A stretch of 64,000 nucleotides of DNA from Albidovulum sediminis. Lineage in GTDB: Bacteria > Pseudomonadota > Alphaproteobacteria > Rhodobacterales > Rhodobacteraceae. The notes beneath the pieces are model-generated. The model was given only the letters and a program-made list of their open reading frames with translations. It had not been told where the DNA came from and searched no databases. The position numbers were made by a program, and so were the translations under genes. The DNA is taken from contig NZ_JAOCQF010000001.1 in the NCBI RefSeq assembly GCF_025380365.1, positions 1,476,245 through 1,540,244 on the forward strand, given 5' to 3'. Shown in pieces: positions 1-7,961 of the stretch (its first letter is position 1; each line of letters begins with the position of its first letter).

Positions 1-46
1 GCCGCAGCCGGATCGGGAGAACGCTTTTGCGAGGGCAAGTGGCGGA
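1..46. repeat. Left copy of a 46-bp direct repeat, possible attachment site
   Basis: This sequence matches 38515-38560 in the same orientation at 42 of 46 positions; the differences are at positions 28, 31, 33 and 39. The right copy is the 3' flank, including half of the terminator hairpin, and the last few bases of the tRNA-Ser gene. The left copy is cut at position 44 by the end of an IS6 element, so any further tRNA-derived sequence is lost. A duplication of a tRNA 3' end and flank about 38.5 kb apart is what an island inserted at a tRNA leaves behind; a lost second tRNA-Ser copy would look similar. Confidence 0.6.
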
Positions 47-862
47 GCTGTCAGACGGATTCGAACCAGTCTCCGAATGGACAGTGAGCTTGCCCCTTAC
101 GCCGCGCCGAGTTGACGCCACTCGGCGAGAGCGGCGGCGCGGTTCTTCTTGAAATTTGCCCTCGAGTAGAAGCTACGCTCCGCGTTAAAATGGTTGAAGA
201 CCGAGGCGTGGACGGCAGCGAACATCTGCTGACTTCGCATCCGGCGAAACCGCTGCATAGCCCGTTCTCGTCGTCGGAGGGGCAGGTGCGAATTTTCCGC
301 CCGGTTGTTGAGCCAGCGGCCCGTTTCCTGCCGGTCCGCCGCGCCGACCTCCCGTAGCGCGGCACCATACGATCGAAGCGTATCCGTTACCAAGATGTGC
401 GGCCGATCGTAGCGCTTCATTGTTTTCTTGAGGAATTTCAATGCAGCCTTCTTGTCCCGCTTTTTCGTCACGAAGCTTTCCAGCACCTCGCCTTCCTGGT
501 CAATGGCCCGCCACAAGTAGTGTCGCTCACCGTTGATCTTCACGAACATCTCGTCGAGGTGCCATTGCCACTGCGGCTCGGAACGCAGCCGCTCCGCCCG
601 TTTCTCGCGTATCTCGGCGGCGAACATCGGGCCAAAACGCTGCCACCAGAACCGCACCGACTCGTGGCTGATCTCGATCCCGCGCTCGTGAAACAGGTCC
701 TCGACGTTCCGAAGCAACAGCGGGAACCGGACGTAGAGCATCACCGCCAGGCGGATGATCTCCGGCGAGGTCTTGAAATACTTGAAGGGGCCATGCTTGG
801 TCATGCCGAAAGGCTAGGTCGACGCCGTGCCGCACGGCAAGCCAGGTCCCTCTGACAGTGCC
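44..862 (-). mobile_element. IS6-family insertion sequence, copy 1
   Basis: About 819 bp carrying one transposase gene. The left end (GGAGCTGTCAGACGGA) and the inverted right end (GGCACTGTCAGAGGGA read inward) agree at 13 of 16 positions. The left 32 bp also agree at about 25 positions with the left end of the second copy at 1130, which fixes the boundary. IS6 elements usually make 8-bp target duplications, but the 8 bp on the two sides here (36-43 and 863-870) do not match. This suggests rearrangement after insertion. Confidence 0.8.
97..804 (-). CDS. IS6-family transposase
   Basis: A 235-aa DDE transposase, full length for IS6/IS240-type enzymes. The N-terminal part resembles a helix-turn-helix (about residues 15-55). 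The catalytic triad is visible: D84 in WHLDEMFVKING, D141 in VTDTLRSYG and E170 in NNRAENSH. The motif after the second Asp reads DTLRSYG where the second copy in this window has DKLRSYG, a small divergence. It would move the element by replicative cointegrate formation. It lies wholly inside the element at 44-862 and appears intact. Confidence 0.9.
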   Translation of the reverse strand: MTKHGPFKYFKTSPEIIRLAVMLYVRFPLLLRNVEDLFHERGIEISHESVRFWWQRFGPMFAAEIREKRAERLRSEPQWQWHLDEMFVKINGERHYLWRAIDQEGEVLESFVTKKRDKKAALKFLKKTMKRYDRPHILVTDTLRSYGAALREVGAADRQETGRWLNNRAENSHLPLRRRERAMQRFRRMRSQQMFAAVHASVFNHFNAERSFYSRANFKKNRAAALAEWRQLGAA

Positions 863-971
863 TGCTTGATCTATGTCATTATCCGCAGTGGAGCACCGCT
901 GTACCAGTAGCACATCTCGAAGTGCCGATTCCTTGAGAGTCTTGGTACCGAGCTAATGGAGGGTATTTTAC

Positions 972-1129
972 ATGAGCGAAGAAGACAAGATCGTGCGGAC
1001 GCATCTTCCCCCGCGTAAGACGCGTCGACAAGGGCTTATCACTTATGATGCCAAGGATCCCGACACCAATTACCCACCAATCGAAATGCTGCGTCCGCCG
1101 AAAGGCGCACCTAACGTTATACTGATACT
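972..1129 (+). pseudogene. Arylsulfatase-like gene, 5' stub cut by an IS6 element
   Basis: An ATG at 972 preceded by GGAGGG opens a 57-codon frame ending at 1145. The first 52 codons lie before the IS end at 1130. The encoded text ends with PPKGAPNVILIL, which is how arylsulfatases of the alkaline-phosphatase superfamily lead into their first metal-binding DD motif. That motif and the catalytic Cys/Ser region are missing because the second IS6 element begins exactly here. Only the start signal and the first 50 or so residues survive, so no enzyme can be made. Family assignment rests on one short motif. Confidence 0.6.
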
Positions 1130-1945
1130 GGCGCTGGCAGACTAATTCGAACTCGTCTCAGCAAGGGCAGTGTCGCTGTCCTTTATGGCGCGCAGAGACC
1201 GCGCCACTCAGCAAGAGCGGCGGCGCGGTTGGCCTTGAAGAGGGGTCGGCTCGAGAGGCTGCGTTCCTGATTGAAGTGGTTCGAGACAGAGGCGTGGATG
1301 GCGGCGAACTTCTGCAAACTTCGCATCCGTCGGAAGCGGAGCATCGCCCGCTCCCGACGTCGGAATGGCAGGTGTGAGTTTTCCGCCCGGTTGTTCACCC
1401 AGCGGCCCGTCTCCTGCCGGGCGTCTGCACCTAGCTCTTTCAGAGCAGCGCCGTAAGAGCGGAGTTTGTCCGTCACAATGACCTCGGCCGGTCCGTGCTT
1501 CCGCATTGCTTTCTTGAGGCATTTCAAGGCAGCCTTCTTGTCCCGCGCCTTTGTCACGAAGCTCTCGAGTACCTCGCCCTCGTGGTCGACGGCGCGCCAG
1601 AGGTAATGCCGCTCGCCGTTAATCTTCACGAACATCTCGTCCAGGTGCCAACGCCAGTGGCTGGACTTCATGCCCTCGATCCGGCGTTTCCGGATCTCGG
1701 CGGCAAACATCGGGCCGAAGCGATGCCACCAATACCGGACTGTCTCGTGGCTGATGTCGATGCCGCGCTCATGCAGCAGGTCCTCAACGTTGCGCAGCGA
1801 GAGCGGGAACCGGACGTACAGCATCACCGCCAATCGGATGATCTCGGGACTAGTCTTGAAGTACTTGAATGGGTCGCGCTTTCTCATGAGGGAAGGTTAC
1901 GAGACCGGTCGGCAACGGCTCAAGCCGGGTTCTTCTGACAACACC
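1130..1945 (-). mobile_element. IS6-family insertion sequence, copy 2
   Basis: About 816 bp. The left end GGCGCTGGCAGACTAATTCG matches the left end of copy 1, and the inverted right end reads GGTGTTGTCAGA inward. It interrupts an arylsulfatase-like gene on its left and a serine recombinase gene on its right. These two genes were not originally adjacent, so this copy marks a deletion or recombination joint. Flanking 8-mers (1122-1129 and 1946-1953) are not duplicates. Confidence 0.75.
1183..1887 (-). CDS. IS6-family transposase
   Basis: A 234-aa transposase closely related to the one at 97-804 but clearly not identical, so the two elements arrived separately or diverged long ago. The catalytic residues are D83 in LDEMFVKING, D140 in VTDKLRSYG and E169 in NNRAEN. 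Length and motif spacing are normal for the family and no frameshift is seen. Two IS6 copies in the same orientation can mobilise the DNA between them (863-1129), but that segment now carries only a gene stub. Confidence 0.9.
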   Translation of the reverse strand: MRKRDPFKYFKTSPEIIRLAVMLYVRFPLSLRNVEDLLHERGIDISHETVRYWWHRFGPMFAAEIRKRRIEGMKSSHWRWHLDEMFVKINGERHYLWRAVDHEGEVLESFVTKARDKKAALKCLKKAMRKHGPAEVIVTDKLRSYGAALKELGADARQETGRWVNNRAENSHLPFRRRERAMLRFRRMRSLQKFAAIHASVSNHFNQERSLSSRPLFKANRAAALAEWRGLCAP

Positions 1946-2561
1946 CGACGTGCTCGTGGCCAATGCCGTCGCCGATCACATCGCAGCGGCGACGACAGGC
2001 CATCGGCTGCTGGCCACGCCCGATCTCCGGGCGGACCCGGGCCATCTCGATGCGGCGCGTGACCTCGTGCGAGCGATCCGGACCCGCGAACCTGACCTGC
2101 TGCGCCGCATCCTTGTCCGCGGCACCATCGCACCGCGGGAGATCCAGCTCACGCTCGATCCCCACGCCCTGTCAGACGCGCTCCACCTCCCCGCCGCAGA
2201 CCTGTCGCCCGATCTCATCAACCTCTCGGCACCGGTGCTTCTCCGGCGTCGCGGTATCGAGGCAAAGCTGGTTTCGGGAAAGGCCGCACCCGACCCCGAT
2301 CCGGTGCTGCACCGCACGCTCTTCGAGGCGCATCGATGGATCGCTGATCTGCGCAAGGGAACCCCGCTCGCCACAATCGCAGGCAGGGCCGGACATCACG
2401 ACGCCTTCATCCGGACCCGCGCGCCCCTCGCCTTTCTCTCCCCGAAGCTGCAGCGCGCCATCCGCGATGGCACCTTGCCGCCCGCGCTGACCCTGCACCG
2501 GATCCTCCGGCGCCCGATCCCCCTCGACTGGCAGGACCAGGAACGGCTTTACAGGCTCTGA
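1946..2561 (+). pseudogene. Large serine recombinase, C-terminal fragment
   Basis: An open frame of about 205 codons runs directly out of the IS6 end; a GTG at 1950 is only a nominal start. The last 75 residues carry a tail (HRW...LRKGTPLATIAGRAG, then RTRAPLAFLSPKLQRAI and PLDWQDQERLY) found at the C-terminus of phage-type serine recombinases in this group. The same tail is encoded as a separate gene at 29289-29672. The catalytic resolvase domain is absent, so the fragment cannot recombine DNA. It is the remnant of the integration module of a lost element. Confidence 0.7.
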
Positions 2562-2621
2562 GCCGCGGGTCGGGCCAGGGCTCTGTCCCGCCGCCGCGTC
2601 CCGGCTCATGCGACATCAGAA

Positions 2622-2757
2622 TTCCCTGCAGGTTCCCTGCCTGGGGCGACAGGGAAATCCCGTCAAGTAGCTGATTCAGATGATTAAATTCGAGCCCCAA
2701 GCACCCGATCGAGGCAGAATCAGGAAATTTCCCTGCAAATTCCCTGCGTGCAGGGAA
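2622..2757. repeat. Two modules of TTCCCTGC repeats
   Basis: TTCCCTGC occurs at 2622-2629 and 2633-2640, then again at 2729-2736 and 2740-2747, each pair with an 11-bp period. Each pair is followed by an inverted copy (CAGGGAA at 2650-2656; GCAGGGAA at 2750-2757). The two modules are 107 bp apart. Their position just after a serine recombinase gene end suggests binding sites for a recombination or replication protein. That role is inferred, not shown. Confidence 0.6.
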
Positions 2758-2926
2758 ATCTCAGCCAAAACCGAACCGGCGGATGCGCCCCACTGAGACC
2801 CATCGCGGCAGCGCCGGCGGAAACCTCTCTCTGCCGCGTCTCCGCTCGGGCGGAGGAGGCGCAAGGCACGGAAAAATCGACCGTAAATCCGGTGTTTTTC
2901 CCATCAATATCAATATATTAGGTGGG

Positions 2927-2942
2927 TGGCGGAGAGGGTGGG
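2927..2942 (-). other. 16-nt tRNA-Ser 3'-end-like sequence, possible att scar
   Basis: Read on the minus strand this is CCCACCCTCTCCGCCA, which looks like the 3' acceptor end of a tRNA-Ser including CCA. No T-loop or tRNA body follows, so it is not a tRNA gene. Such orphan 3' ends are typical of the far end of an island integrated into a tRNA. It matches the tRNA-Ser(GGA) 3' end in this window only partly (13 of 17 positions), so a different serine tRNA may be the source. Chance similarity is possible. Confidence 0.35.
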
Positions 2943-3182
2943 CCTAACATCCAACCTTCTCCACCATAAGCCATTGATTTTCTATGAAACACCTCAGTCC
3001 GCTGCCGAGCTTCACTCAGCGGCTGGCATAATTTGCTACGCCCACAACGCTGAACGACAAGAGCCGCGATGCTCTCATAAGCTGTTGTCGATCGCCCAAG
3101 CTCGCGGCTAGTCTGTTCGTCATGGAGAGGGCGTTCTGGAACAGTCAACGCGGATGTTTCCATTTGATTATTTGAGGCGTGC

Positions 3183-6100
3183 ATGGATGTTCGCAACCAC
3201 GAAACCGAACTGAAGCAGCTCGCCGCGTTCGTTCACGACGAATGCCAGAAGCGCCTCAGGGCCTACGAGGCGCAGCCGCGAGACGCGGCCGAGCATTTCG
3301 AGACCGAGAACGAAGTTCTGTCTGGCGGGTACGCGTACCGTCAGTTGTACGAACTGGTGCAGAACGCAGCCGACGCGATCCTCGAGGCCGCGGAGCCGCA
3401 AGGACGAATTCATGTCTTTCTCTCCCCTCATCGGCTTGAGGCAGCCAACACCGGGGCTGCCCTGGACGAACCGGGGATTGTGGCGCTTCTTAATGCGCGC
3501 AGCTCACCCAAGCGCGGCAATCAGATCGGCAGATTTGGGATCGGGTTCAAGTCGCTGCTCAAGCTGGGCGGTCGCGTTGACCTGACATCCAGATCTGTAG
3601 GACTGCGCTTCGACCCCGAAGCCTGCCGTGATCGCATTCGTGGACATCTTGGTCTTGCCAAGAATGCACCCGCCCCTGGCATGCGACTTGCCGAGGTACT
3701 GGACCCTGCTGCCGAAAGCAGTCCACTCTTCAGTACAAGCAGGTGGAGCTGGGCGACCACGGTCGTCTCGGCGGAGATATCGGATGACGCCGCATTCGAT
3801 CGACTGAGCCAGGAGATTGCCGATTTTCCGGCAGAGTTCCTGTTGTTCTTGCCCTCGGCTATCTCCCTCGAGCTTGAAGTTGAAGGGGCTGCACCCCGTC
3901 TCTTGACCAAGCGGTTTGAAGACGGATTCGCCGTTGTGGGTGACGGAACCAACGAGGCCCGATGGAAGGTCTTCGAGGCTTCGGTCAAGGTCGACAGCCA
4001 GGCCGCGCGCTCCGACGCAACTCACATCCAGGCAAGGGAACAGGTACCACTGTCTTGGGCAGTGCCGGTCGGTGGTCGTGAACAGGCTGGTCGCTTCTGG
4101 GCGTTTTTCCCGACCGAAACGCAGAGCCGCACTTCGGGCATTCTCAATGCTCCTTGGAAGCTCAACAGTGACAGGACCAACCTGATCAGGGGACCATGGA
4201 ACGAAGCGATAATGCAGGCAGCAGCTGATCTGATCAGCGGCTCTCTCACTGCGCTGTCGACACCCGAGGACTGCGGGGCCGCAGTAAGTGCGTTTCCGCG
4301 CCAACCGGAACGGCAGGACGAAATCGCCGTGCCCCTTGTCCGGTCTCTCTGGGACAAGATCATTTCGTCGGAAGTCTTGCCTGACGTGAATGGTATTCCT
4401 CGCATTCCAAGCCAGCTTCTGCGGCATTTTGTCGAGAACACGGAAATCTGCAGATCATGGGCCGACCTCGCAGGCACGGATGCGCGCGAACGTTACCTGC
4501 ATCCGGACTGCTACGTTTCCGAGGCACGGGTATCGCGGTTGAATGCTCTCGTCGCGGAAGCAAGACGCCGGGAGATGCAAGTCCTTGCTAAGTCGCCCGC
4601 CGACAAGTGGCTTGAATGCATTGCGAACACAGATATCGCATTGGCGAGACAGACCTTGGCTTTTGTCGGCAACCTCCTGCAGGAAAAGTTCAAACACGGA
4701 CTGTACAGTGTCCCTGAAGCACGCCTGATACCCACGGCCGATGGAGGCCTGGCCACTCCTTCGGAAGCCGTGATTGTTGAGGGGGTGGCAGCGCCATCTG
4801 GTTTCCTGGCCGTTACGTCTGAAATCGTCTCCGACCCGAACTGCAGAGCGGTTCTGATCGAACAGATGAAGGTGAGGCAGTTCGGTTCCGACTCTTGGCA
4901 CGAGCAACTCAAGGCTTCGCTGGAAAGGGCGAACACTGAGGATGACCCGTCGGATTGGGAGAATTTCTGGCAGAATTTCCTCTCAGCACCCGACGAAGCC
5001 AAGAACAGTTTCGTTGCGAAGCTCAGTGTTGGTAAGGTCAGGCTGTTTGCGGCTTCGGGCAAATGGCAGCGCCGGGGACTACTGGTCGTGCCGGATCAGC
5101 AGGTTGGGATTCCAGATGACAATATGCTGGATCTCGGTTTTCGGCGACGCATTGCACCTTACGTACCTTCGGACTGGCTTTCTGAGTTTCCCTCAGCGGT
5201 TGAACACGTGGATCGTCGCGAGCTGGAGATCGAAGGTTACCTGTCTCACCTGAAGCATGATGCTGCCGAGATACTCAGAGAACGAATGAATCGGAAGCCG
5301 CAGAGTTGGGCGCTGATCTTCGGTAGCGAAGAAGTTCGAATGCCTGGTGGCTGGCGTTTGCTAAAGCACCTTGCAGCAGCACCGGCGGCTCGACTCACAA
5401 CGCAGATGCTCGGTTCAACATCTGGCGAGATCAAGGTTGTTGATCCTGTTGAAATTGTTCACAGTACGCAATCACATGTCTATCCCGCGCTTTCGGCTCC
5501 ACATCCGATTTACTTTTGGCTGACGGAGCACGGATGGATACGCGTCGGCAACCTCGTAGCGCCGTTGAAGTGCATCCCTCTCGAACTTGCTGAGACCTTG
5601 GGCGACGCGGAAGTCGAGGGGTTCAAAGCTGTAGAAGGGTTTCTCCGTGCCAGGGACGTCAAGACGGACTTGGGGCCACGCTTGGCTTGGCCCAAGGCCA
5701 AACTTGCGCATGAGTGGATCACGCGCTTTTGGGAGGAGGTCTTCACGTCACTTTCGAAAAGAAGGAGTGATTTCAGGTCACTGCGGCCAGTGTGGGAGAT
5801 GGCGCATGCTGAAGGCGCCATTCCGGCCACTTTGCCCAGCGCCGATGGCGCGATCCCACTGTCGGAAATCTATGTGACCTCCGATCCGAGCGTCGGGCAC
5901 GATCTCGACGATGGAAGGATTGTCTTGCTGTCCCAGGAGATTGCATCGGCATGGGTGGCAGCCGGCGCAATCTGGCTTGGCACCGAGCCATCGATATCCT
6001 TCGAGAAGCGTCTGTCGGCTCCGTCCTACCTTCTCGACCTTTTCCCAGAGTTGGCGGCAGCACAGGAAGGCGCTGATGTCCTCAGTACGGTACTGGCCGT

Positions 6101-7892
6101 ATGGGTCAGCGGCCTTGAAGAAAACGTCGGACCCTTCAGTCGATCAGTGACGGTCGGGATGGACGCCGACGGCGCATTTCTCATCGATCGTGAGCAGTTT
6201 GGTAGTCGCGGCCGGAGGGAATGTATCGAGCTGCTGCTTCGCTGCCTTGCGCGCCACGGTATCATCCACGACGGGGCAGACATTCAAGAAACCCTATCAA
6301 GGATAATGGATCGCCGGTCAGACGAGGCGCGCAAGGCAGTTCGCGACGAGAAATCGCTTGAGCTCAGATTGCTGAAGGCGATCGGAGGTGACCTCGAGAC
6401 CCTGCTTGGGACCCTCACTCCTGCTACCCGTCAAGCAGTTGGGAACGATGTCGATCCGGAGAGTCTTGCCCGGCTGGCACTCGCGGTTCACGGACCGACG
6501 CTGCTCAGCAGGCTCAGGGACGCGCTCGAGCTTCAAGGGCTTGCGCCTCCCAATCGATGGGGTGGAGAACAGTCGCGCCTGTTTGTGCAAGAGCTTGGCT
6601 TTCCGATCGAGTTTGCTTCTTCGGTCGGCGGCCGGAGAGATGCAGAAATCTCCGTAAGCGGGCCGATCCACCTGCCAGCGCTTCACGATTACCAGGAAGA
6701 TATCCTGACGAGCATTGGCTCGCTTCTCGACTCAGGCACTGGCCGCCGCCGAGCTGTGGTCAGCCTGCCTACAGGCGGCGGTAAGACGCGTGTCGCTGCC
6801 GAGGCCGTCGTGCGGCTCGTCTTGAAGGGAGATGGGCGCCGAACCGCACTCTGGATAGCCCAGACCGATGAACTGTGCGAGCAGGCGGTCCAGTGCTTTC
6901 GCCAGCTATGGGTCAATGTGGGAGAGCCCGGCGAAGATCTTCGTATCGTGCGGCTATGGGGTGGTCAGCGAAACCCGTCACCGCCGGAGGGTGACGAGCC
7001 AACCGTAGTGATCGCAAGCATCCAGACCCTGAACAGCCGCAGCGGTCGCCCGGAACTCGCATGGGTCGCTCAGACCGGGATCATCGTCATAGATGAGTGC
7101 CATCACGCGATAACCTCGAGCTACACCGACCTGTTGCGATGGCTCGATGTTCAGGTCGGCAGCGAGCGAGCACGGGAGCGTGAAGCGCCCGTTCTCGGCC
7201 TCAGCGCAACACCTTGGCGCGGATACGATGAGGACGAGTCCGAGCGGCTTGCGGCGCGTTTTGACCGTCGCTGGTTTCCGGCCGACCAGGCTGGCCTTCA
7301 CGACAAGCTCTCCAGGATGGGCGTGCTTGCCGACCGGAGCTATCGCCCCCTTCGCTACGACAGGCCGATCACCCTGACAGAACGCGAACAGCAGCACGTC
7401 GATACGTTTGGGGAGCTGCCTGACAGCGTTGTGGATCGCATGGGCGAGGATTCCGACCGGAATGATCTGATCATCGATGCCATCGTGAACAGCAAGGCGG
7501 AGTCCATCCTCCTGTTCGCCAACTCTGTCGCACACGCGCAGTACCTTGCGGCGAGACTACACCTTGCAGATTGCCCTGCCGCCGCAGTCAGCGGTCAGAC
7601 GGACCGGCTTGCGAGGCAGCATTTCACACGACGGTTCCGTGCCGGCGATCTACGGGTAATCTGCAATCACAGTGTCCTGACAACAGGCTTCGATGCTCCA
7701 AGGGCCGACATGGTCCTGATCTCAAGACCGGTCTTCAGCCCCGTACTCTACATGCAGATGGTTGGCCGCGGTCTTCGGGGTCCAGCCAACGGCGGTACCG
7801 CTCACTGTGAAATCATGACGGTGGAAGACAACATCATCAATTTCCGGGATCGCCTTGCATACCACTTCTGCCGACGCTTCTTCGATGCCTGA
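3183..7892 (+). CDS. Sacsin/HSP90-type ATPase fused to SF2 DEAD/DEAH helicase
   Basis: A 1569-aa protein that starts the defence run. The N-terminus has a GHKL-type ATP pocket like that of sacsin: ELVQNAADAI at about residue 56 (N box) and GRFGIGFKS near 115 (glycine box). The usual DxGxG box is weak (ANTGAAL). A middle of about 1000 residues has no motif I recognise. The C-terminal 400 residues are a complete SF2 helicase: Walker A LPTGGGKT near 1194, DECHH near 1302, GLSATPWRG, and motif VI MQMVGRGLRG near 1523. ATG 3183 follows GAGG. It probably senses or remodels nucleic acid using two ATPase engines. GHKL ATPases coupled to helicases, DNA methylases and Vsr are known from bacterial restriction-type loci. 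Function here is inferred from context. Confidence 0.85.
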   Translation: MDVRNHETELKQLAAFVHDECQKRLRAYEAQPRDAAEHFETENEVLSGGYAYRQLYELVQNAADAILEAAEPQGRIHVFLSPHRLEAANTGAALDEPGIVALLNARSSPKRGNQIGRFGIGFKSLLKLGGRVDLTSRSVGLRFDPEACRDRIRGHLGLAKNAPAPGMRLAEVLDPAAESSPLFSTSRWSWATTVVSAEISDDAAFDRLSQEIADFPAEFLLFLPSAISLELEVEGAAPRLLTKRFEDGFAVVGDGTNEARWKVFEASVKVDSQAARSDATHIQAREQVPLSWAVPVGGREQAGRFWAFFPTETQSRTSGILNAPWKLNSDRTNLIRGPWNEAIMQAAADLISGSLTALSTPEDCGAAVSAFPRQPERQDEIAVPLVRSLWDKIISSEVLPDVNGIPRIPSQLLRHFVENTEICRSWADLAGTDARERYLHPDCYVSEARVSRLNALVAEARRREMQVLAKSPADKWLECIANTDIALARQTLAFVGNLLQEKFKHGLYSVPEARLIPTADGGLATPSEAVIVEGVAAPSGFLAVTSEIVSDPNCRAVLIEQMKVRQFGSDSWHEQLKASLERANTEDDPSDWENFWQNFLSAPDEAKNSFVAKLSVGKVRLFAASGKWQRRGLLVVPDQQVGIPDDNMLDLGFRRRIAPYVPSDWLSEFPSAVEHVDRRELEIEGYLSHLKHDAAEILRERMNRKPQSWALIFGSEEVRMPGGWRLLKHLAAAPAARLTTQMLGSTSGEIKVVDPVEIVHSTQSHVYPALSAPHPIYFWLTEHGWIRVGNLVAPLKCIPLELAETLGDAEVEGFKAVEGFLRARDVKTDLGPRLAWPKAKLAHEWITRFWEEVFTSLSKRRSDFRSLRPVWEMAHAEGAIPATLPSADGAIPLSEIYVTSDPSVGHDLDDGRIVLLSQEIASAWVAAGAIWLGTEPSISFEKRLSAPSYLLDLFPELAAAQEGADVLSTVLAVWVSGLEENVGPFSRSVTVGMDADGAFLIDREQFGSRGRRECIELLLRCLARHGIIHDGADIQETLSRIMDRRSDEARKAVRDEKSLELRLLKAIGGDLETLLGTLTPATRQAVGNDVDPESLARLALAVHGPTLLSRLRDALELQGLAPPNRWGGEQSRLFVQELGFPIEFASSVGGRRDAEISVSGPIHLPALHDYQEDILTSIGSLLDSGTGRRRAVVSLPTGGGKTRVAAEAVVRLVLKGDGRRTALWIAQTDELCEQAVQCFRQLWVNVGEPGEDLRIVRLWGGQRNPSPPEGDEPTVVIASIQTLNSRSGRPELAWVAQTGIIVIDECHHAITSSYTDLLRWLDVQVGSERAREREAPVLGLSATPWRGYDEDESERLAARFDRRWFPADQAGLHDKLSRMGVLADRSYRPLRYDRPITLTEREQQHVDTFGELPDSVVDRMGEDSDRNDLIIDAIVNSKAESILLFANSVAHAQYLAARLHLADCPAAAVSGQTDRLARQHFTRRFRAGDLRVICNHSVLTTGFDAPRADMVLISRPVFSPVLYMQMVGRGLRGPANGGTAHCEIMTVEDNIINFRDRLAYHFCRRFFDA

Positions 7893-7961
7893 CGCGTCAG
7901 GATGGAAATGTAGCTGTATTAAGCATTTGCATTGCCAGGTGATGATCTCCCGGCTAGCCTG

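Larger units (their letters stand above)
2562..3182. other. Non-coding stretch between recombinase remnant and defence locus
   Basis: No convincing gene. The stretch holds the TTCCCTGC repeats (2622-2757), an AT-rich patch (about 2895-2920) and a 16-nt tRNA-3'-end-like sequence at 2927-2942. It ends with the leader of the large ATPase-helicase gene. Short open frames here (for example 2926-3111) have no recognisable product or start signal. Confidence 0.6.

Noticed and set aside
46-80. T-loop-like sequence (GATTCGAACC) after the left repeat, resembling a tRNA body
   Set aside because: The second IS6 copy has a corresponding sequence at the same place in its left end (ATTCGAAC near 1144), so it belongs to the IS, not to a tRNA.
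2926-3111. 61-codon frame before the ATPase-helicase
   Set aside because: No start signal; it runs through the tRNA-like scar and leader region.
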